Assembly (NCBI GenBank): GCA_025738555.1
Contig: JAOVFP010000004.1
Span: forward strand, 6,138,001 to 6,202,000
Reading direction: 5' to 3'
Source: Cyathus striatus
Taxonomy: Eukaryota > Basidiomycota > Agaricomycetes > Agaricales > Nidulariaceae
Length of the DNA: 64,000 bases
The notes beneath the pieces were generated by a model. It worked only from the letters and a program-made list of their open reading frames with translations. It made no database searches and was not told where the DNA came from. Shown piece by piece: positions 1-11,294 of this stretch. The stretch's first letter is position 1. Every line of letters starts with the position of its first letter. The position numbers and the translations under genes were made by a program.

Positions 1-250
1 AATATAATACAGAATTACTCACCATAAACTCTGAGATTAAAATCTGATATTTTTTCTAGTTTAATAGTCAAATGCTCACGCAATATTCTTAACTTATATA
101 AGCCACCTCCCGCAGTGAGAGCTTGTGAAACAAATACCAAACATACACGTGTTTGTTACGCGTACCCCAAAGCAAGGTTCCTATCGTCGTATTCTCAATT
201 ATCATCACATTTATACCTAAGCACCTGTGTAATGATCATATGAATTGTAG
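1..250. other. AT-rich spacer, no gene seen
   Basis: No reading frame or recognisable motif. It is the 3' flank of the minus-strand gene that ends at 251. Confidence 0.4.
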
Positions 251-894
251 CTAATCATCACCACAGCCTAACTGGTGAAGCTGTAGTGAGTCAGCAAGAA
301 AGAACTTGTCGCAGGTTGTGCACACTTCAAGAAAGCCCTGTGCCTCTGTTGAAGGTATACCCCTGCCTTCATTCAGATCCTTCAAGAGTCCCCACTCGTG
401 ATCGGATAGGATATCATCCGTACTACTAGTTTCGAGTTTTTTTCCTTCCCCTCGCCTTACCACACGAGTAGCTGCGAGAGAACGTGTTTGGGATTGTGCG
501 TTTGGTGTGTCAAGGCTGGAAATTGCTATACAGTAAAGTGAGTATGCACGTATTATGTGTTAGAATAAAATCTCACCTCTTTTACGCTTGCCTAGTGATA
601 CCAGCGGCTTCAAAATACTGGTCTCTCCTTGCTGCTGCTGGAAGAACATGGATATATAATATTCACCACAATACCCTTCCATGTGCTGCGGCGTGTTTCC
701 ACCGCCGATAACATGTTCTCCTCGAAGACGAAACTGAGCAAGTATACGTTCTGTATCAGGTACCCCATTGTCTATTTGAGTATACATATGTCAGTCTCTC
801 TCGCTTTCAAACATGCAAACTGACTCACTTTGGGTTGGTAGGTTTGAATAGTCTGACTGTAAAGTTGCCGTGGAATAGATCTTTGATAAATCAA
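251..894 (-). CDS. 3' exons of an intron-rich gene, unknown function
   Basis: Three exons fit on the minus strand: about 894-829, 771-577 and 525-251. They are separated by a 57 nt intron (772-828, GTGAGT..TAG with a CTGAC branch-like site) and a 51 nt intron (526-576, GTGAG..TAG). Both junctions keep frame, which is strong evidence for a real gene. The encoded C-terminus is hydrophilic and ends with a C-x2-C..H-x4-C cluster (CTTCDKFF, then LHQLGC) that could bind zinc. The first exon's upstream junction is not resolved. A GRF-like segment just upstream (944-1156) probably belongs to the same gene, but I could not find a splice that keeps frame, so the locus may be broken there. No function is assigned. 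Confidence 0.55.
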
Positions 895-943
895 CTGTAT
901 AGGAATTAATTGAAGGTAGGCAATATATACGATCATGAGAACT

Positions 944-1156
944 TCACTTATGAAAATAGCCGCACTTGCTAGGTTGCTGGAAACAGAAGGCATAAATTTT
1001 TCCAGTTTTCTTCGCCTGTGTGATGCGCGCCCTTCGAAGATCGCCAATTGGAAATGTCATTGCACAGAAACACGGCCAATATAGGCCACGATTCCTCAGC
1101 CATGTCTTGATTCCATCAGGCACAATGCGCGCACCACGATATGCAGGACTTTTAAT
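944..1156 (-). CDS. Probable internal exon with a GRF-like zinc-binding motif
   Basis: The minus frame is open for about 70 codons between in-frame stops. Landmarks are YWPCFC, then TGKIYAFCF, then SKCGYFH. This layout (aromatic-rich strands, spaced cysteines, a final C-G-x-F-H) resembles GRF zinc fingers, which bind single-stranded DNA or RNA in DNA-repair and RNA-processing proteins. The resemblance is by eye only. There is no ATG at the 5' end, so an acceptor near 1150 is likely. At the 3' end the only nearby donor gives the wrong phase for the exon beginning near 894. This is either a mis-spliced model or a pseudogene. Confidence 0.4.
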   Translation of the reverse strand: MKSPAYRGARIVPDGIKTWLRNRGLYWPCFCAMTFPIGDLRRARITQAKKTGKIYAFCFQQPSKCGYFHK

Positions 1157-1846
1157 CTAGTTAATACCAGGTGTGCTCTCTAATACTGAATATGTGAACG
1201 ACTTACTATGCCATTACTACCAGACAGTCTCCAAGGGTGCTCCACCCTACAAGTTCGTTACTCATTTGTTGTTGAGCTCTGGGCTCGTTAAAAAGAAGAT
1301 TAGAAGCTGGAGCGTGAGCAGGAGGAGCTACGTTGCAAGTGAGACACATTGTGCTGTTGAGTTATTACTGTCTCCCGTTGACTTTATAGTGCCCACTCTT
1401 CTGCAGCAGTTATTTAAGACTTCGCTAAGTGCCCCTGGTAGCTATGCTACAGAATATCCATCTACCCACAGCCCTTCATATGAATGCCTGCACACAACCC
1501 CCTCTCGTTTCTCATGTTTCAACACCTTACCTGAAGATTCAGTAGGAGGTGGCGTGCATTTAGTGTTGATGGCAAGATACTTTTTTCTCTTTGTTTTCGC
1601 AGTTTTCACTACATTTATATAGGAACGAGCTGAATGGTATGCCCGCTGAAATAATTATATTGAAGTTTCAGGCCAAGTAAACTATGCGCACTCTGGATAT
1701 TGAGTTCCTGTAGGCTATCGGTTGCACTATGCGTGGTGCACCTGCATGATTACAACCTCAGACTTTACAACACCGAGGGTTTGTAAAGTTCGTGAATTGT
1801 GCTGGCCACCGCTGTATAAATACCTAGACTACATGTCTAATATATT
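1157..1846. other. Spacer or undefined transposon left flank
   Basis: A 149-codon plus-strand frame lies at 1173-1622 but shows no domain, and its composition is not convincing. This stretch may hold the left end or first exon of the MULE-like element. I could not find a terminal inverted repeat. Confidence 0.3.
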
Positions 1847-4460
1847 ATGCTACCTATGTTTTCAGAGCATCAGAACAAAGCTATTGCTTCAGCAAAGGCT
1901 CTGCTTCTTAGTGTTGGGCTCAATCCTAACTTGGACAATGTTGCGCTCCTTGATGACTCACTGGAATCTATGGCTTTTGACTCTTCCACTACACCACCTC
2001 TGCTACCTGGCTGTACTCCCTCTGTGACACATGCAGAACCTATTGGTGCATTTACAACTGCTACATGTACCTTCCACCTAGGAGTGCCAACTTCGACTCA
2101 TGTGGAACCTCATTCTGTGGCTACTGATGTTTACATCCACAGGCAACTTATCATTGATTATTTGATTGATCACCCACTCGGTGAAATTGTTGAGTACCCA
2201 GAGGCTGCGGTATCACCTCAAGGTACCATTGGCCATCGCTTCACAGTTGATCCTGCAAATTACTATGATCCAAAGCTCAATATTCAGTACTCTCTTGGTG
2301 CACCGTGTGGAACTATAGATGATGTCCACTGTGGAAAACTATTATGTGATAATGAAAACCACAGTGTTCTGTGTAAAAATGACAAGGAAACATGTATGTA
2401 TTCAATGTTTATCTGGTCGCTACAGAACTAAAATTATATTGCTCAGGTAAAGGACTTAAAGTTTGCGAACAATATTCTGAAGAATCTGAAAATATATGCC
2501 CTCATGAACCATCAGCAGAGGAGATTGTTTTTAACAAAACACTGTTGTTCTATTGTGCAATGAAAGAGACAGGCTGTTCATTTGATTCTATTAATGTTAA
2601 TGATTACTGCGGCGATTGTAACTCTGATGATGATTCTGATGCATTGGAGGAAGACCCTTCAGGAAAGACATTATTTCCTTCCGGTTCTCTTTGTTCAGGA
2701 AGGATGATATTTTCATATGACAAATATGATCAGCCATGCCTCCAGTATGTGATGTTTTATTTATTAAAAGACAGTAACTTACTTTCTTACAGATGTGAAT
2801 TTTGGACAGGCTCAGACAAGGCACATTTAATTCTTAGGAATTTACAGGAATTTAATCTTGATTATCTACATTCTCTGGTAAGCCAGGACATACCTCGTAC
2901 TCTTTTTCATGAAACAAGAGCCTGGTTAAATGGCTATGGGCCTTTAATGGCTTGTACTTTTCGAGCATCACCATCTGAGAAGAAGACTAAATGCCGTGAG
3001 CCTAATATTTGTTCATGCAATAATAGCAACATTAATAATGTATTTTGCAGCATATTGGCATCGTGATTCAAATGGAACACTTTGCCGAGGCACATTAAAA
3101 AAATTACAGAACAAATGCCTCGTAAAATACTCCATATATACTCCCAATGATCTATTCTCATGCCCCCAGATTGTGGTCATTTCCTATGGTGTTCATTCAC
3201 ACCCCCCACCTCTTCCAGTTAATACCCTGCCCCCCATAAAAGCAGTATTTACTCATATGCTTCAGAAGCTAGGTTGGAAACTAGCTGATGCTACCCCATG
3301 TAAAATCATGATAGAATTAGGGTTTACATCTAGTCTTTGAAAGTATATCAATTGGCCTGAGGACTCTACAGTTGACCCTCTGCTGTCAGCCCTTCATGCA
3401 TTACTGGGGAATTTAGATCATGTTCATAGACTAATAGAGACTGTCCGCCATATGCACTATCCAGGTGGCACTGGGTTTTCTGGTATGGTATATATTATAC
3501 TTTTTGGCTGAAGTGGTTACTAATGCCATATTCACAGGGGTTAAACACCTGGTTGATGAACATATAAATCTTCCAGGTGATAAACAATATGTGCATTGTG
3601 CAGAAACCCACATTATTGAAAAAGGAAAGACATTCTATCTTATTTTGTGCATGTCAAAGGCTATGGCCTTTTCGCTCATGCAGGCTAGATATGTATCAAT
3701 TGATACATCTTTTAAACATGTACATGGAAAGTAGCAGGAATTTGAAATGGAGACTTGGGACTCTTGCGGAATGAAATGTAAGTTGCCCATAGATACATGC
3801 AAGCTACTACATTGTTGCAAATGCTGATTACAATTTATACAGCTGTTGTTGGCACATGAGCATTTACAACATCACAGTCTGCCATGGCACATCTTATTCT
3901 TTTCAAAAGAATCTTTGAGATAGCTACTAAAATTACTGGCCTCCCTGTTCAATTTCGACATATTCATGGATCAGGATATGATATATGGATTGCTGATGCT
4001 CACAAAGGGCAAGCACTAGGTAAGTCCTTTATAGTCAGTCTCTCTATAATACTAATGTACTATATTCCTGTAGGCATTGGAATGTATTGTGAAACACTAG
4101 CCCACAACTTGGAGCTTACTACTGTAAGCTGCTCTATTGAACCATTAAGGACTTTAGGTGAACTGGATGCCTATGATCACCTATGCCGATTTTATCAGCT
4201 TTGCACTGTGCATTTTAAGTGGAACATTAATGATATATGAAACCAAGTGCTATCAAGTGATGCACTTGAGGCAATGTATAGCCTCTCATCTACAACTAAA
4301 CATAACCTAGACCCTATTTTCAACATAATTAATATGGGAGGTCCCAAAGCTCAAGGTCTGTTTTATCATTAGTCTCAGATTTTCGACTCAAATGCCTTTA
4401 TGTTTAGCATGGCTTAAAGATAAGAAAAAAGCAAAATTCGTTATACCGGCAATATACCAA
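1847..4460 (+). pseudogene. MULE-like transposase, 5' part, inactivated
   Basis: Five or more exons join in frame across introns 2394-2446, 2996-3050, 3483-3537, about 3779-3842 and 4020-4073, all GT..AG and 53-64 nt. The middle carries a C-C-H-H zinc finger of the WRKY/GCM1-FLYWCH kind (CPYWHRD, then FSCPQIVV, then GVHSHPPP). Next comes a catalytic-core-like stretch, IDTSFKHVHGK then QEFEMETWD, with the first acidic residue of an RNase H-fold transposase. Later landmarks are FRHIHGSG and RFYQLCTVHFKWNIN. In-frame stops lie at 3338, 3732, 3857 and 4238; three are TGA where arginine is expected. The frame stops abruptly at 4460, where the Ty3/gypsy LTR begins, and resumes at 12800. MULE assignment is from family memory and the finger-plus-core layout. 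Confidence 0.75.
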
Positions 4461-4668
4461 TGTAAAGGTAAAATCCTTTACTGCTATCCTTATGATCACA
4501 CCATGTAAACCAGACCAAAGTATGATTGTCCGTCTACATAGTACAGTGGTAAGAAAAATAGCTGGCATACATATTTGGTAAGCTAAAGTATAAATACTGC
4601 AGCATAAAGGCTGCAGCTACACAAGTACAAATACATGTGTGTGAAGGAAAGATAGGTGCAGCTTTACA
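4461..4668 (-). repeat. 3' LTR of the Ty3/gypsy element
   Basis: 208 bp, beginning TGTAAAGG and ending GCTTTACA on the plus strand. It is 94% identical to the copy at 12587-12794. Because the element lies on the minus strand, this is its 3' LTR. The adjacent purine-rich tract CAAGGGGGTG (minus strand, 4669-4678) fits a polypurine tract that primes plus-strand DNA synthesis. Confidence 0.95.
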
Positions 4669-4737
4669 CACACCCCCTTGAGACCAAGTCTACGCAGTCT
4701 AACTAGGCAGGGGTGAGGCACAGCGAGATATATATTA

Positions 4738-7624
4738 TCAGCAGGACAATGGTCCTGCTGGTGGAGGAGATGCCCATGGTGGAGTCGATGCATGGGAATG
4801 CATAGCCAGTCCTTTGTCTTCTGAGGTGTCCATCATCCCACCTGTTACCAGTGCATTAGCGCCAATAGTTGGTGGGTCGTTAGACCCTGTGGTGGGAGGG
4901 GCCTTACCTGCAGTGATATTGGGTGAGGTGGGGCTGGTAATTGGCCCTACCAATGACGATGGGATAGGATAGTTACTGGGGCCTGGGAGTGGCCCGTTGA
5001 AGGACAGGAGCAGTGGAGGCCTATCATGTAGGTAGTGGAATGTCAGTTCCTCGCCATACTGCAGCCACTGCCCTGACCATTCGCGGGGACCATGATTTCG
5101 GAAGTCGATCCCCAGTAATGTATGTATGTGGTCGAAGTCCTCATGAGAAGGACTCCACCATCCTGTCCAGTCCTCTATGGTGTCGGGTTCCCCATATTGA
5201 TGAAGGCAAGCGAGCCTCTGGTTATCCATCTCCACCAACAATTCATGATGCAGGGGTGAATTGGTGTAGTGTGCATCCACGTAGTTTAGGCCGAATGGGT
5301 AGGCATGGTCAACCCACTTGATCGGGATACCATTTCAGATGAATGTTTCTGTGACATCATGCAGGCTCAGATTTTGTCCTGCTGACAGGTCACATATGTA
5401 TCGTCAGAATGTATATTGGGGCCCGGTTTGGGCCTCAAATGGAGAGGAGGGGTTTGCGGTGTTCCATCATTCAATTTCCTCGGTGTATAGATGCGGCCAA
5501 GCCATCAAGAAGGCCACTTTGCACATAAAAGGGGGTCGTGTGTTATTATGGGAGGGAGCTAGTGCCCTCCCTAAGAGGTATCTGAACATGCTGCGGCGGC
5601 ACACTCGGAACATGCGGTCCATGGCTATCCCCGTGAACGGGTTTGCACTTCCTGGGTGTCTGTGGTGAGCAATATATTGGCAATGCATGTCGACTTGGAG
5701 TTGGTCTTCTGGTGCAGGCATATGTAGTCCTGCCCTGCCTGTGTTAGTTGAGGCTCTCCTTGAGACAATATTCGGGACACCTTGCATGAAGTCGATGGAT
5801 GGAGGCAGGATTCTGTTGCTGAATCGTCCTTCATCCAGGATGTGTTGCATCACTCGATCTCTGTTCTCTCGGGTGGACCATGAGGCGAATGGTGGAACTC
5901 TCAGAGCAGTTTGTATGCTTCTATCTGAATGTATTGAGTGTATTGGGGATCATGGATGATCCCATGGAGGTTGTTGACTTCTAGAGGGTTCATTGGGAAC
6001 CCTCTCAGAGCCACTACATACAATGGGGATGTGGTGGTGTAAGTGCCATTGTGGTTCATTTTGAACTGCGATGCTTCCTCTGCAGAGCGTCCCGCATACA
6101 CCCTGTTAGTCCTGGCCAATATGAAGATGGTTGGTCCAACCATCCCCAATAGCCAGTTGTCACGCTCTGGCCTTCCCGATCTTGGTTCCACTACTCCTAT
6201 GGTGTCAGGAATTCATCCTGTGAGGCTCATTTGCTTCTTCTTCTCCTTTCCTTTCCTCTCTTTATGCTTGGCGACGGCTATTGTGTGTTGTTGGCAGGTG
6301 TGCTTCTTTTGTCCTTCCATGAGGTCTGTTAGGTCCTGTAACACTGGGCTCGAGTCGTTGTTGTTGTTGTCATTGTCATCTTTATACTCAGTTTCCGTTA
6401 CCATTGACAGATCCTTCCTTTTTGCGAGTGTTGGGTATGTTGGTCCTGGTACGTCCAGGGCCATGGCAGAGGCCCACCTGCATTGCTGTGGTGGCTGGGG
6501 AGATGTTCTCCAGGAGGTTCCTCGGCTACTCCCTTGTACGGTTGATTCTGCACTTGGCCCCTTCTTTACTGGCATGGCCTTAGTTGGCTGTGCTCTTGAT
6601 GTATTGTCTCTCCTGTAGTCTGTACTCGTTGTCCTGGACCACTCCCTGGGATGTGTATCCCCCTGTCTCTCATACTGTCTTTGATAAGGGCATTTGTCCC
6701 TCTCATATTGTCTGTGGTAGGGATGTTCATCCCTCTCAGCCTGTCTCTGGCTGTCTCTGGTAGGGGCATTCATCCCTCTCAATCTGCCTTTGGTGGGGAC
6801 GTTCGTCTCTTTCGATCTGCCACTGATAGGGATGTTCATCCCTCTCAAAGCTCCTGTCCCTGCTGGTGGGTCATTTTGTTCTTGTATATCATATTTCTGT
6901 GTGGAGTGCCGCATTTTGGTGCTCCAGTTGTTCTACTTGTTCATTGAGCTCGTCGATTCATTCCAGTAACACCTGCAGTGTGGACGTTACGCCATCTGTT
7001 AGGTCTTCACTGTCTATGGGCATTGCCCCAACGTGTCCCAGGTTGTAGATTACCTGGTTGATCTCCTTCTTCTTTCCAAGAGCTTTTCCTTCTCTTGTTC
7101 ACTGATCTCCTCGTCCATTGCCTTCTGTTTTCCTTTGTCCTTTTTCTTGTTTTGTGTGGACTCAGGTGCATTGTCTGATTCCTTCTTCCGGGTGGATGGG
7201 GGGTCGTCTGCCATGTCATCTATCTCCATTTCTACTGGGGCACTGCTTGAGTTGTGTGGTGCTGGGTTTGTGCTTTGTGGGGGCCAGTATTGTCCCCACG
7301 ATCCGTATTGGGGTGGTGGTGGTGGTGGGTAGTGAGGTGGATATCTGCCTCTGTAGTTTTGTGGGTATGGGTATGGTCCCCTTGTGTCTTGATATCTGTA
7401 TGGCAGTGCCTGTCTGCCTTGCTGGTACTGGTGAGGTTGGGGATACATGCTTCCCCATCCCCCTTATTGGAACCCTCCTGCGGGTTTCCAGTCCACAGGT
7501 TCGGGTGTTGGGGATGGTCGTGATGACCATCCTCAGGTTGGGGGCGGTTGTTGTCAGTGTCTTGGGGTTGTGCCATTTGCAGAGTCGATACAGTTGTAGT
7601 TATGAGTTGAGTTAGGGTAAGCAA
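4738..7624 (-). pseudogene. Unknown extra ORF region downstream of integrase
   Basis: About 2.9 kb on the same strand as pol, between the chromodomain tail and the 3' LTR. From N- to C-terminus I see a Pro/Gln/Tyr-rich region (7050-7448), a likely coiled coil (about 6890-7050, with LNEQVEQLEHQ), a charged region with short tandem repeats (about 6640-6850, units containing RGMN or RDEHPY), and globular-looking stretches (5901-6191, 5467-5853, 4738-5280). The last two share one frame broken by TGA at 5467, 5404 and 5335. Frame changes occur near 7450, 7050 and between 6213 and 5853. I see no signal peptide or clear membrane span, so an envelope protein is not supported. It could be an element-specific accessory protein or a captured host gene. 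I do not recognise it. Confidence 0.6.
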
Positions 7625-7721
7625 ATTTTTGTTCGTGTTTGTGTGGCATGTGGGTTATTGTTGTGGTTTGTGGGTGATGTTGTTGATATGTAAGGTTTCT
7701 GCCAAATATTGTCTTCTCTAA

Positions 7722-10700
7722 TTATGGTTGGGCAGTTTTGCATGGTAGTGCAGTGTGCTTCTTTACACTGTGAAGTTCAAGATAACAATCAAGGGCTTGC
7801 AAGTCCTTGCACTCATGATGTGGTTCCCAGGTCGTGTCTCCAAGGCTCCATTGGACCTCGTATTCGATGGTTCTTTTGTCCTTCCACCTGTGGCCAATTA
7901 TGTCGTCCATGAACCATTCCTGATTGTTGTTGGTGCTGAAGTCATATGGTTCGGGTTTAGACCTGTTGGGAAAGAGGGCATCATTTGATGCCTGGTACGG
8001 CCGCAGTACACTAACGTGAAATGTTGGGAATATCCTGCGTGCTTTTAGCGCTTGTGGTAATTCGATCATGTAGTTCAATTTTTCTGGCTGTGCCGCTATG
8101 ATGCGGTATGGTCCTATGAATTTGGGGCATAATTTGTGTGCCCTCCCTTTGGGCATGTTGAGGTTCTCTGTTGATAGGTACACTAGTGAACCTATTTTGA
8201 TTTCTGGTTCTTCGCCACAGCTCTTATTGGCATGGTGTGTTTGGAAGACCCACTTCGTTATTATTGCATCGTGTGCTTCTGCTATGTTCATTAATGCTTG
8301 TTCCACAAAGGCTTGTACGCCTTTGTGTATCTTGTCATTGCCACAGATTTCTTTAATCATCAATGGCATGTATCTGCTGTTTAGTTCAAAGGGCGCATAT
8401 CCTGTTGTTCTGGATATGCTTGAGTTGATCGCAAATTCTGCTAGGTTGATCTTGTCCAGCCAATTTTTTTGGTCTGGGTTTACCATTGCGCGGAATATTT
8501 GTCCCGCATTTCTGTTCATGTGTTCTGTTTGTCCATCCATCTCGGGGTGGAAGGATGTGGACATTAGGAGCAAAGCTCCTAATATATGGTGGAGTTCACG
8601 CCACCATTTTGATGTGAACTTGGAATCCCAGTCACTGACAATGCTACTGGGTAGTCCATGTAATCAGACTATCTCCTGTTTATAGATCCATGATAGGTCG
8701 GATGCTTTCATGGTTGTGTGTACTGGTATAAAGTGTACCATACTTGTCATCCAACATATAACTACCCATAGGTAGTTATATGCTTTTGTTTCTGGGAAGG
8801 GCCCTACAAAGTCCATTCCGATGGAGTCCCATGGCTTTGTGGGGACTGGCAGGGGATGTAGTTTCCCTGCCAATTTCTTGGTGCTGGTCTTGGTTTGTTG
8901 GCAAGGCTCGCAGGTTTTGCAGAATTCCTTGATATCATGGGTGATCTGCAGCCACCAGAACCAGCATTGGGCATATTCAGTTGTTCGTTGGTCGTTGAAA
9001 TGTCCTACAATCATGTGTGATTGTTCAATGATTGTAGTGATAATTGTTCTGTTGCAAGGTATACAGATTACCTCATCGCCTTTCAGATTCTTGCACCAAA
9101 TCAGTCCATTGTGTATCATGAAGAGGGGGTGGGCTTCTGGGTCTTCCAGTATAAGCTTAAATAGCTTATCTTCATGGTAGGCATTTCTTATGTCTTGGAG
9201 TATTGGTTTGTCATTGGTTGCAGCTGGTTTTGGCAGGGCTTCCCTGCTAAACATAAAATCTGCTAGTGTCATTTCACAGTCTGTAGATCTGTACGTGGCT
9301 TGTGTAGGCACATTGTTTGTGCTCATTTTTTGGTCGTTGGGGGCCTTTAGGTCCTCGGCTTTGATGTCCCTCAGCTCTCTTTTCTCTTGTAAGCGTTTGC
9401 TGCATCGTATCTCCATTGCTCGCAATGCTCTGATCTCGATGGTATGTTCGTGAATTTTGGTGTATCGTCTTTGTGGGAGGTCTTCCCCAGTGGGGTCAAT
9501 TCGGGCATCAGCACAAACATATTCCATCATGTCATGTGTTTCGTTGGGTGCATCACTTTCATAGTATCGGGATAAGCAATCTGCTACTTTATTATATTCT
9601 CCTTTTATATACATGATGTCAAAGTTGAACCTCGACATATAATCCATCCATTGCCATTGTCTGTTGGATAAGTTTCCTTGGGTCTTGAAGAACTCTAATG
9701 CCTTATGATCGGTTATGATGTGGATATCATATCTGACTAGTTTGTCTTCCCATTTGAGGAGGGCTTCTAGTATTGCCAGTGTCTCAAGTTCGTACAGTGC
9801 ATAGTTTTGTTGGGCTGGGGAGAATTTGCAGGACATAAAGCCTGCCGGTCTACATTTGTCCCAAGAGGGGCCTTGTCCATACATGGCCCCTATGCCTGTT
9901 TTGGATGTGTCGCAGATGAGCCATATTGGTTCTTGGTTCTGGGGGTTGATAGGACATAGTATCAGTGTCTTGCAGCATATCTGTTTTATCATATCAAAGC
10001 AGCGTTGGTGTATGGGGTGCCATAGGAATGGCGCTCCATTCTGGTTCATTGCTAGTAATGGGCTAGTGTAGGCCAAAATGTCCAGCAAGAAGTGGCCTAC
10101 ATAATTTACTAGTCCCATGAATCGTTGTATGTCATTATAGGTCCGTGGTACCCTCCATTCTCGTATGTGGCTCAGCTTGTCCATATCTGGGTGTATACCC
10201 TGGTTGTCGATTATGTGGCCTAGGCAGTCCACATTGGGGGCGTATAGTTCACATTTGGCTTTCTTTAGGTAGAGGTGGTTTTCCCTCAGCCTGTCAAAGA
10301 TTACCTTGAGGTGCTGTTCATGTTCCTCAATTGTGTCCAAGTACACAAAGATGTCGTCTATATAGGTATGCATGAATCTGCCTATTATGTCTTGGAATAT
10401 TGCGGTCATGAGTCATTGAAATGTCGCGGGGGCATTACAGTCCCCTTGTTGCATGATGTGACTTACGTATGTTCCGCATATAGTGGAGAATGCTGTTTTC
10501 CTGATGTCCTCAGGTCATACTCGGACCTGTTTGTATGCATCTGTTAGGTCAATCTTGGACCTATACTTCCCTCTAGCTACATCTTCGCGGATCACTTCTT
10601 GGTCTGGTAGTGGCATAACGTCTTTAATGGTGTTCTCGTTTCGTTGTCTAGCGTCAATGACTGTCCATAGTCGTCGATCCTTTTTTGCCATATGTCTTCG

Positions 10701-11294
10701 GTGCGCTATCGGGACTTGGTCCCTCATTCTTGTGGGTGATGGTTGGATAACTGGTCTTGATATCAATGGTTGAACATGATTATCCAGGTACCGTTCAGTA
10801 TTGCAGCAGTTCCACTTGCCTGTTTCAATGGACCTTCCAATGGCTAGGAAGTCGTCTGCGGTGTTGATGTCAGGGACCAGTAGTAGGTCCTTGATAAGCT
10901 TCTTCCTCATTTCAGCAGGCATGGCATTGATGAATGCTTGTGTGAATGTGTATTCGTCAAGTGGGGCTGCCATGCTTTGCATGTGTTCAGTCATTGTGTC
11001 GAACAAGCCTTGTAGCCCCAATACTGGATTGTATTTCACATTATAGAATGCTTCTCTGGCATCCTGGTTCATGGATTCATGTACAAATCAATCGTAGAGG
11101 CCGATTATTATGTCCTTGAATGTCCAGTCTCTGTGTGTGCTTGATGGGTTAATTACATGGTGGTGATACCACATCACTGCCTTGCCTTCGAGGTACTCTT
11201 TCAAAAGTAGTACCCTTTCATGCTCCTGTTCATGTCCTCCTAGCATTAGGAGGCGCATCTGGACGCTCATGTCCAGCAGCCAATGTTCGAACAT
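7722..11294 (-). pseudogene. Gag-pol polyprotein remnant (gag end, RT, RNase H, integrase, chromodomain)
   Basis: One minus-strand frame runs through the whole interval, interrupted only by TGA codons at 11088, 10515, 10413 and 8664. Gag-like residues (YLEGKAVMWYHHHV) come first, 11294 to about 10800. RT follows, with SKIDLTDAYKQVRV and the catalytic YIDDIFVY box; then RNase H with CDTSKTGIGAM and TDHKALEFF. Integrase shows an H-H-C-C finger (HMIVGHF, then CKTCEPCQQ), an Asp in GMDFVGPF, a second Asp in SDWDSKF and a Glu in DGQTEHMN. A chromodomain-like tail (YEVQWSLGDTTWEPH) ends the protein. Gag passes almost directly into the RT N-terminus, with no zinc knuckle and no D-S/T-G protease motif. 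Such proteins copy the element's RNA and insert the cDNA; chromodomains target chromatin marks. Confidence 0.9.

Noticed and set aside
4738..7624. Envelope gene for the extra ORF of the retrotransposon
   Set aside because: No signal peptide, membrane anchor or surface-protein layout is visible, so an env-like role is not supported.
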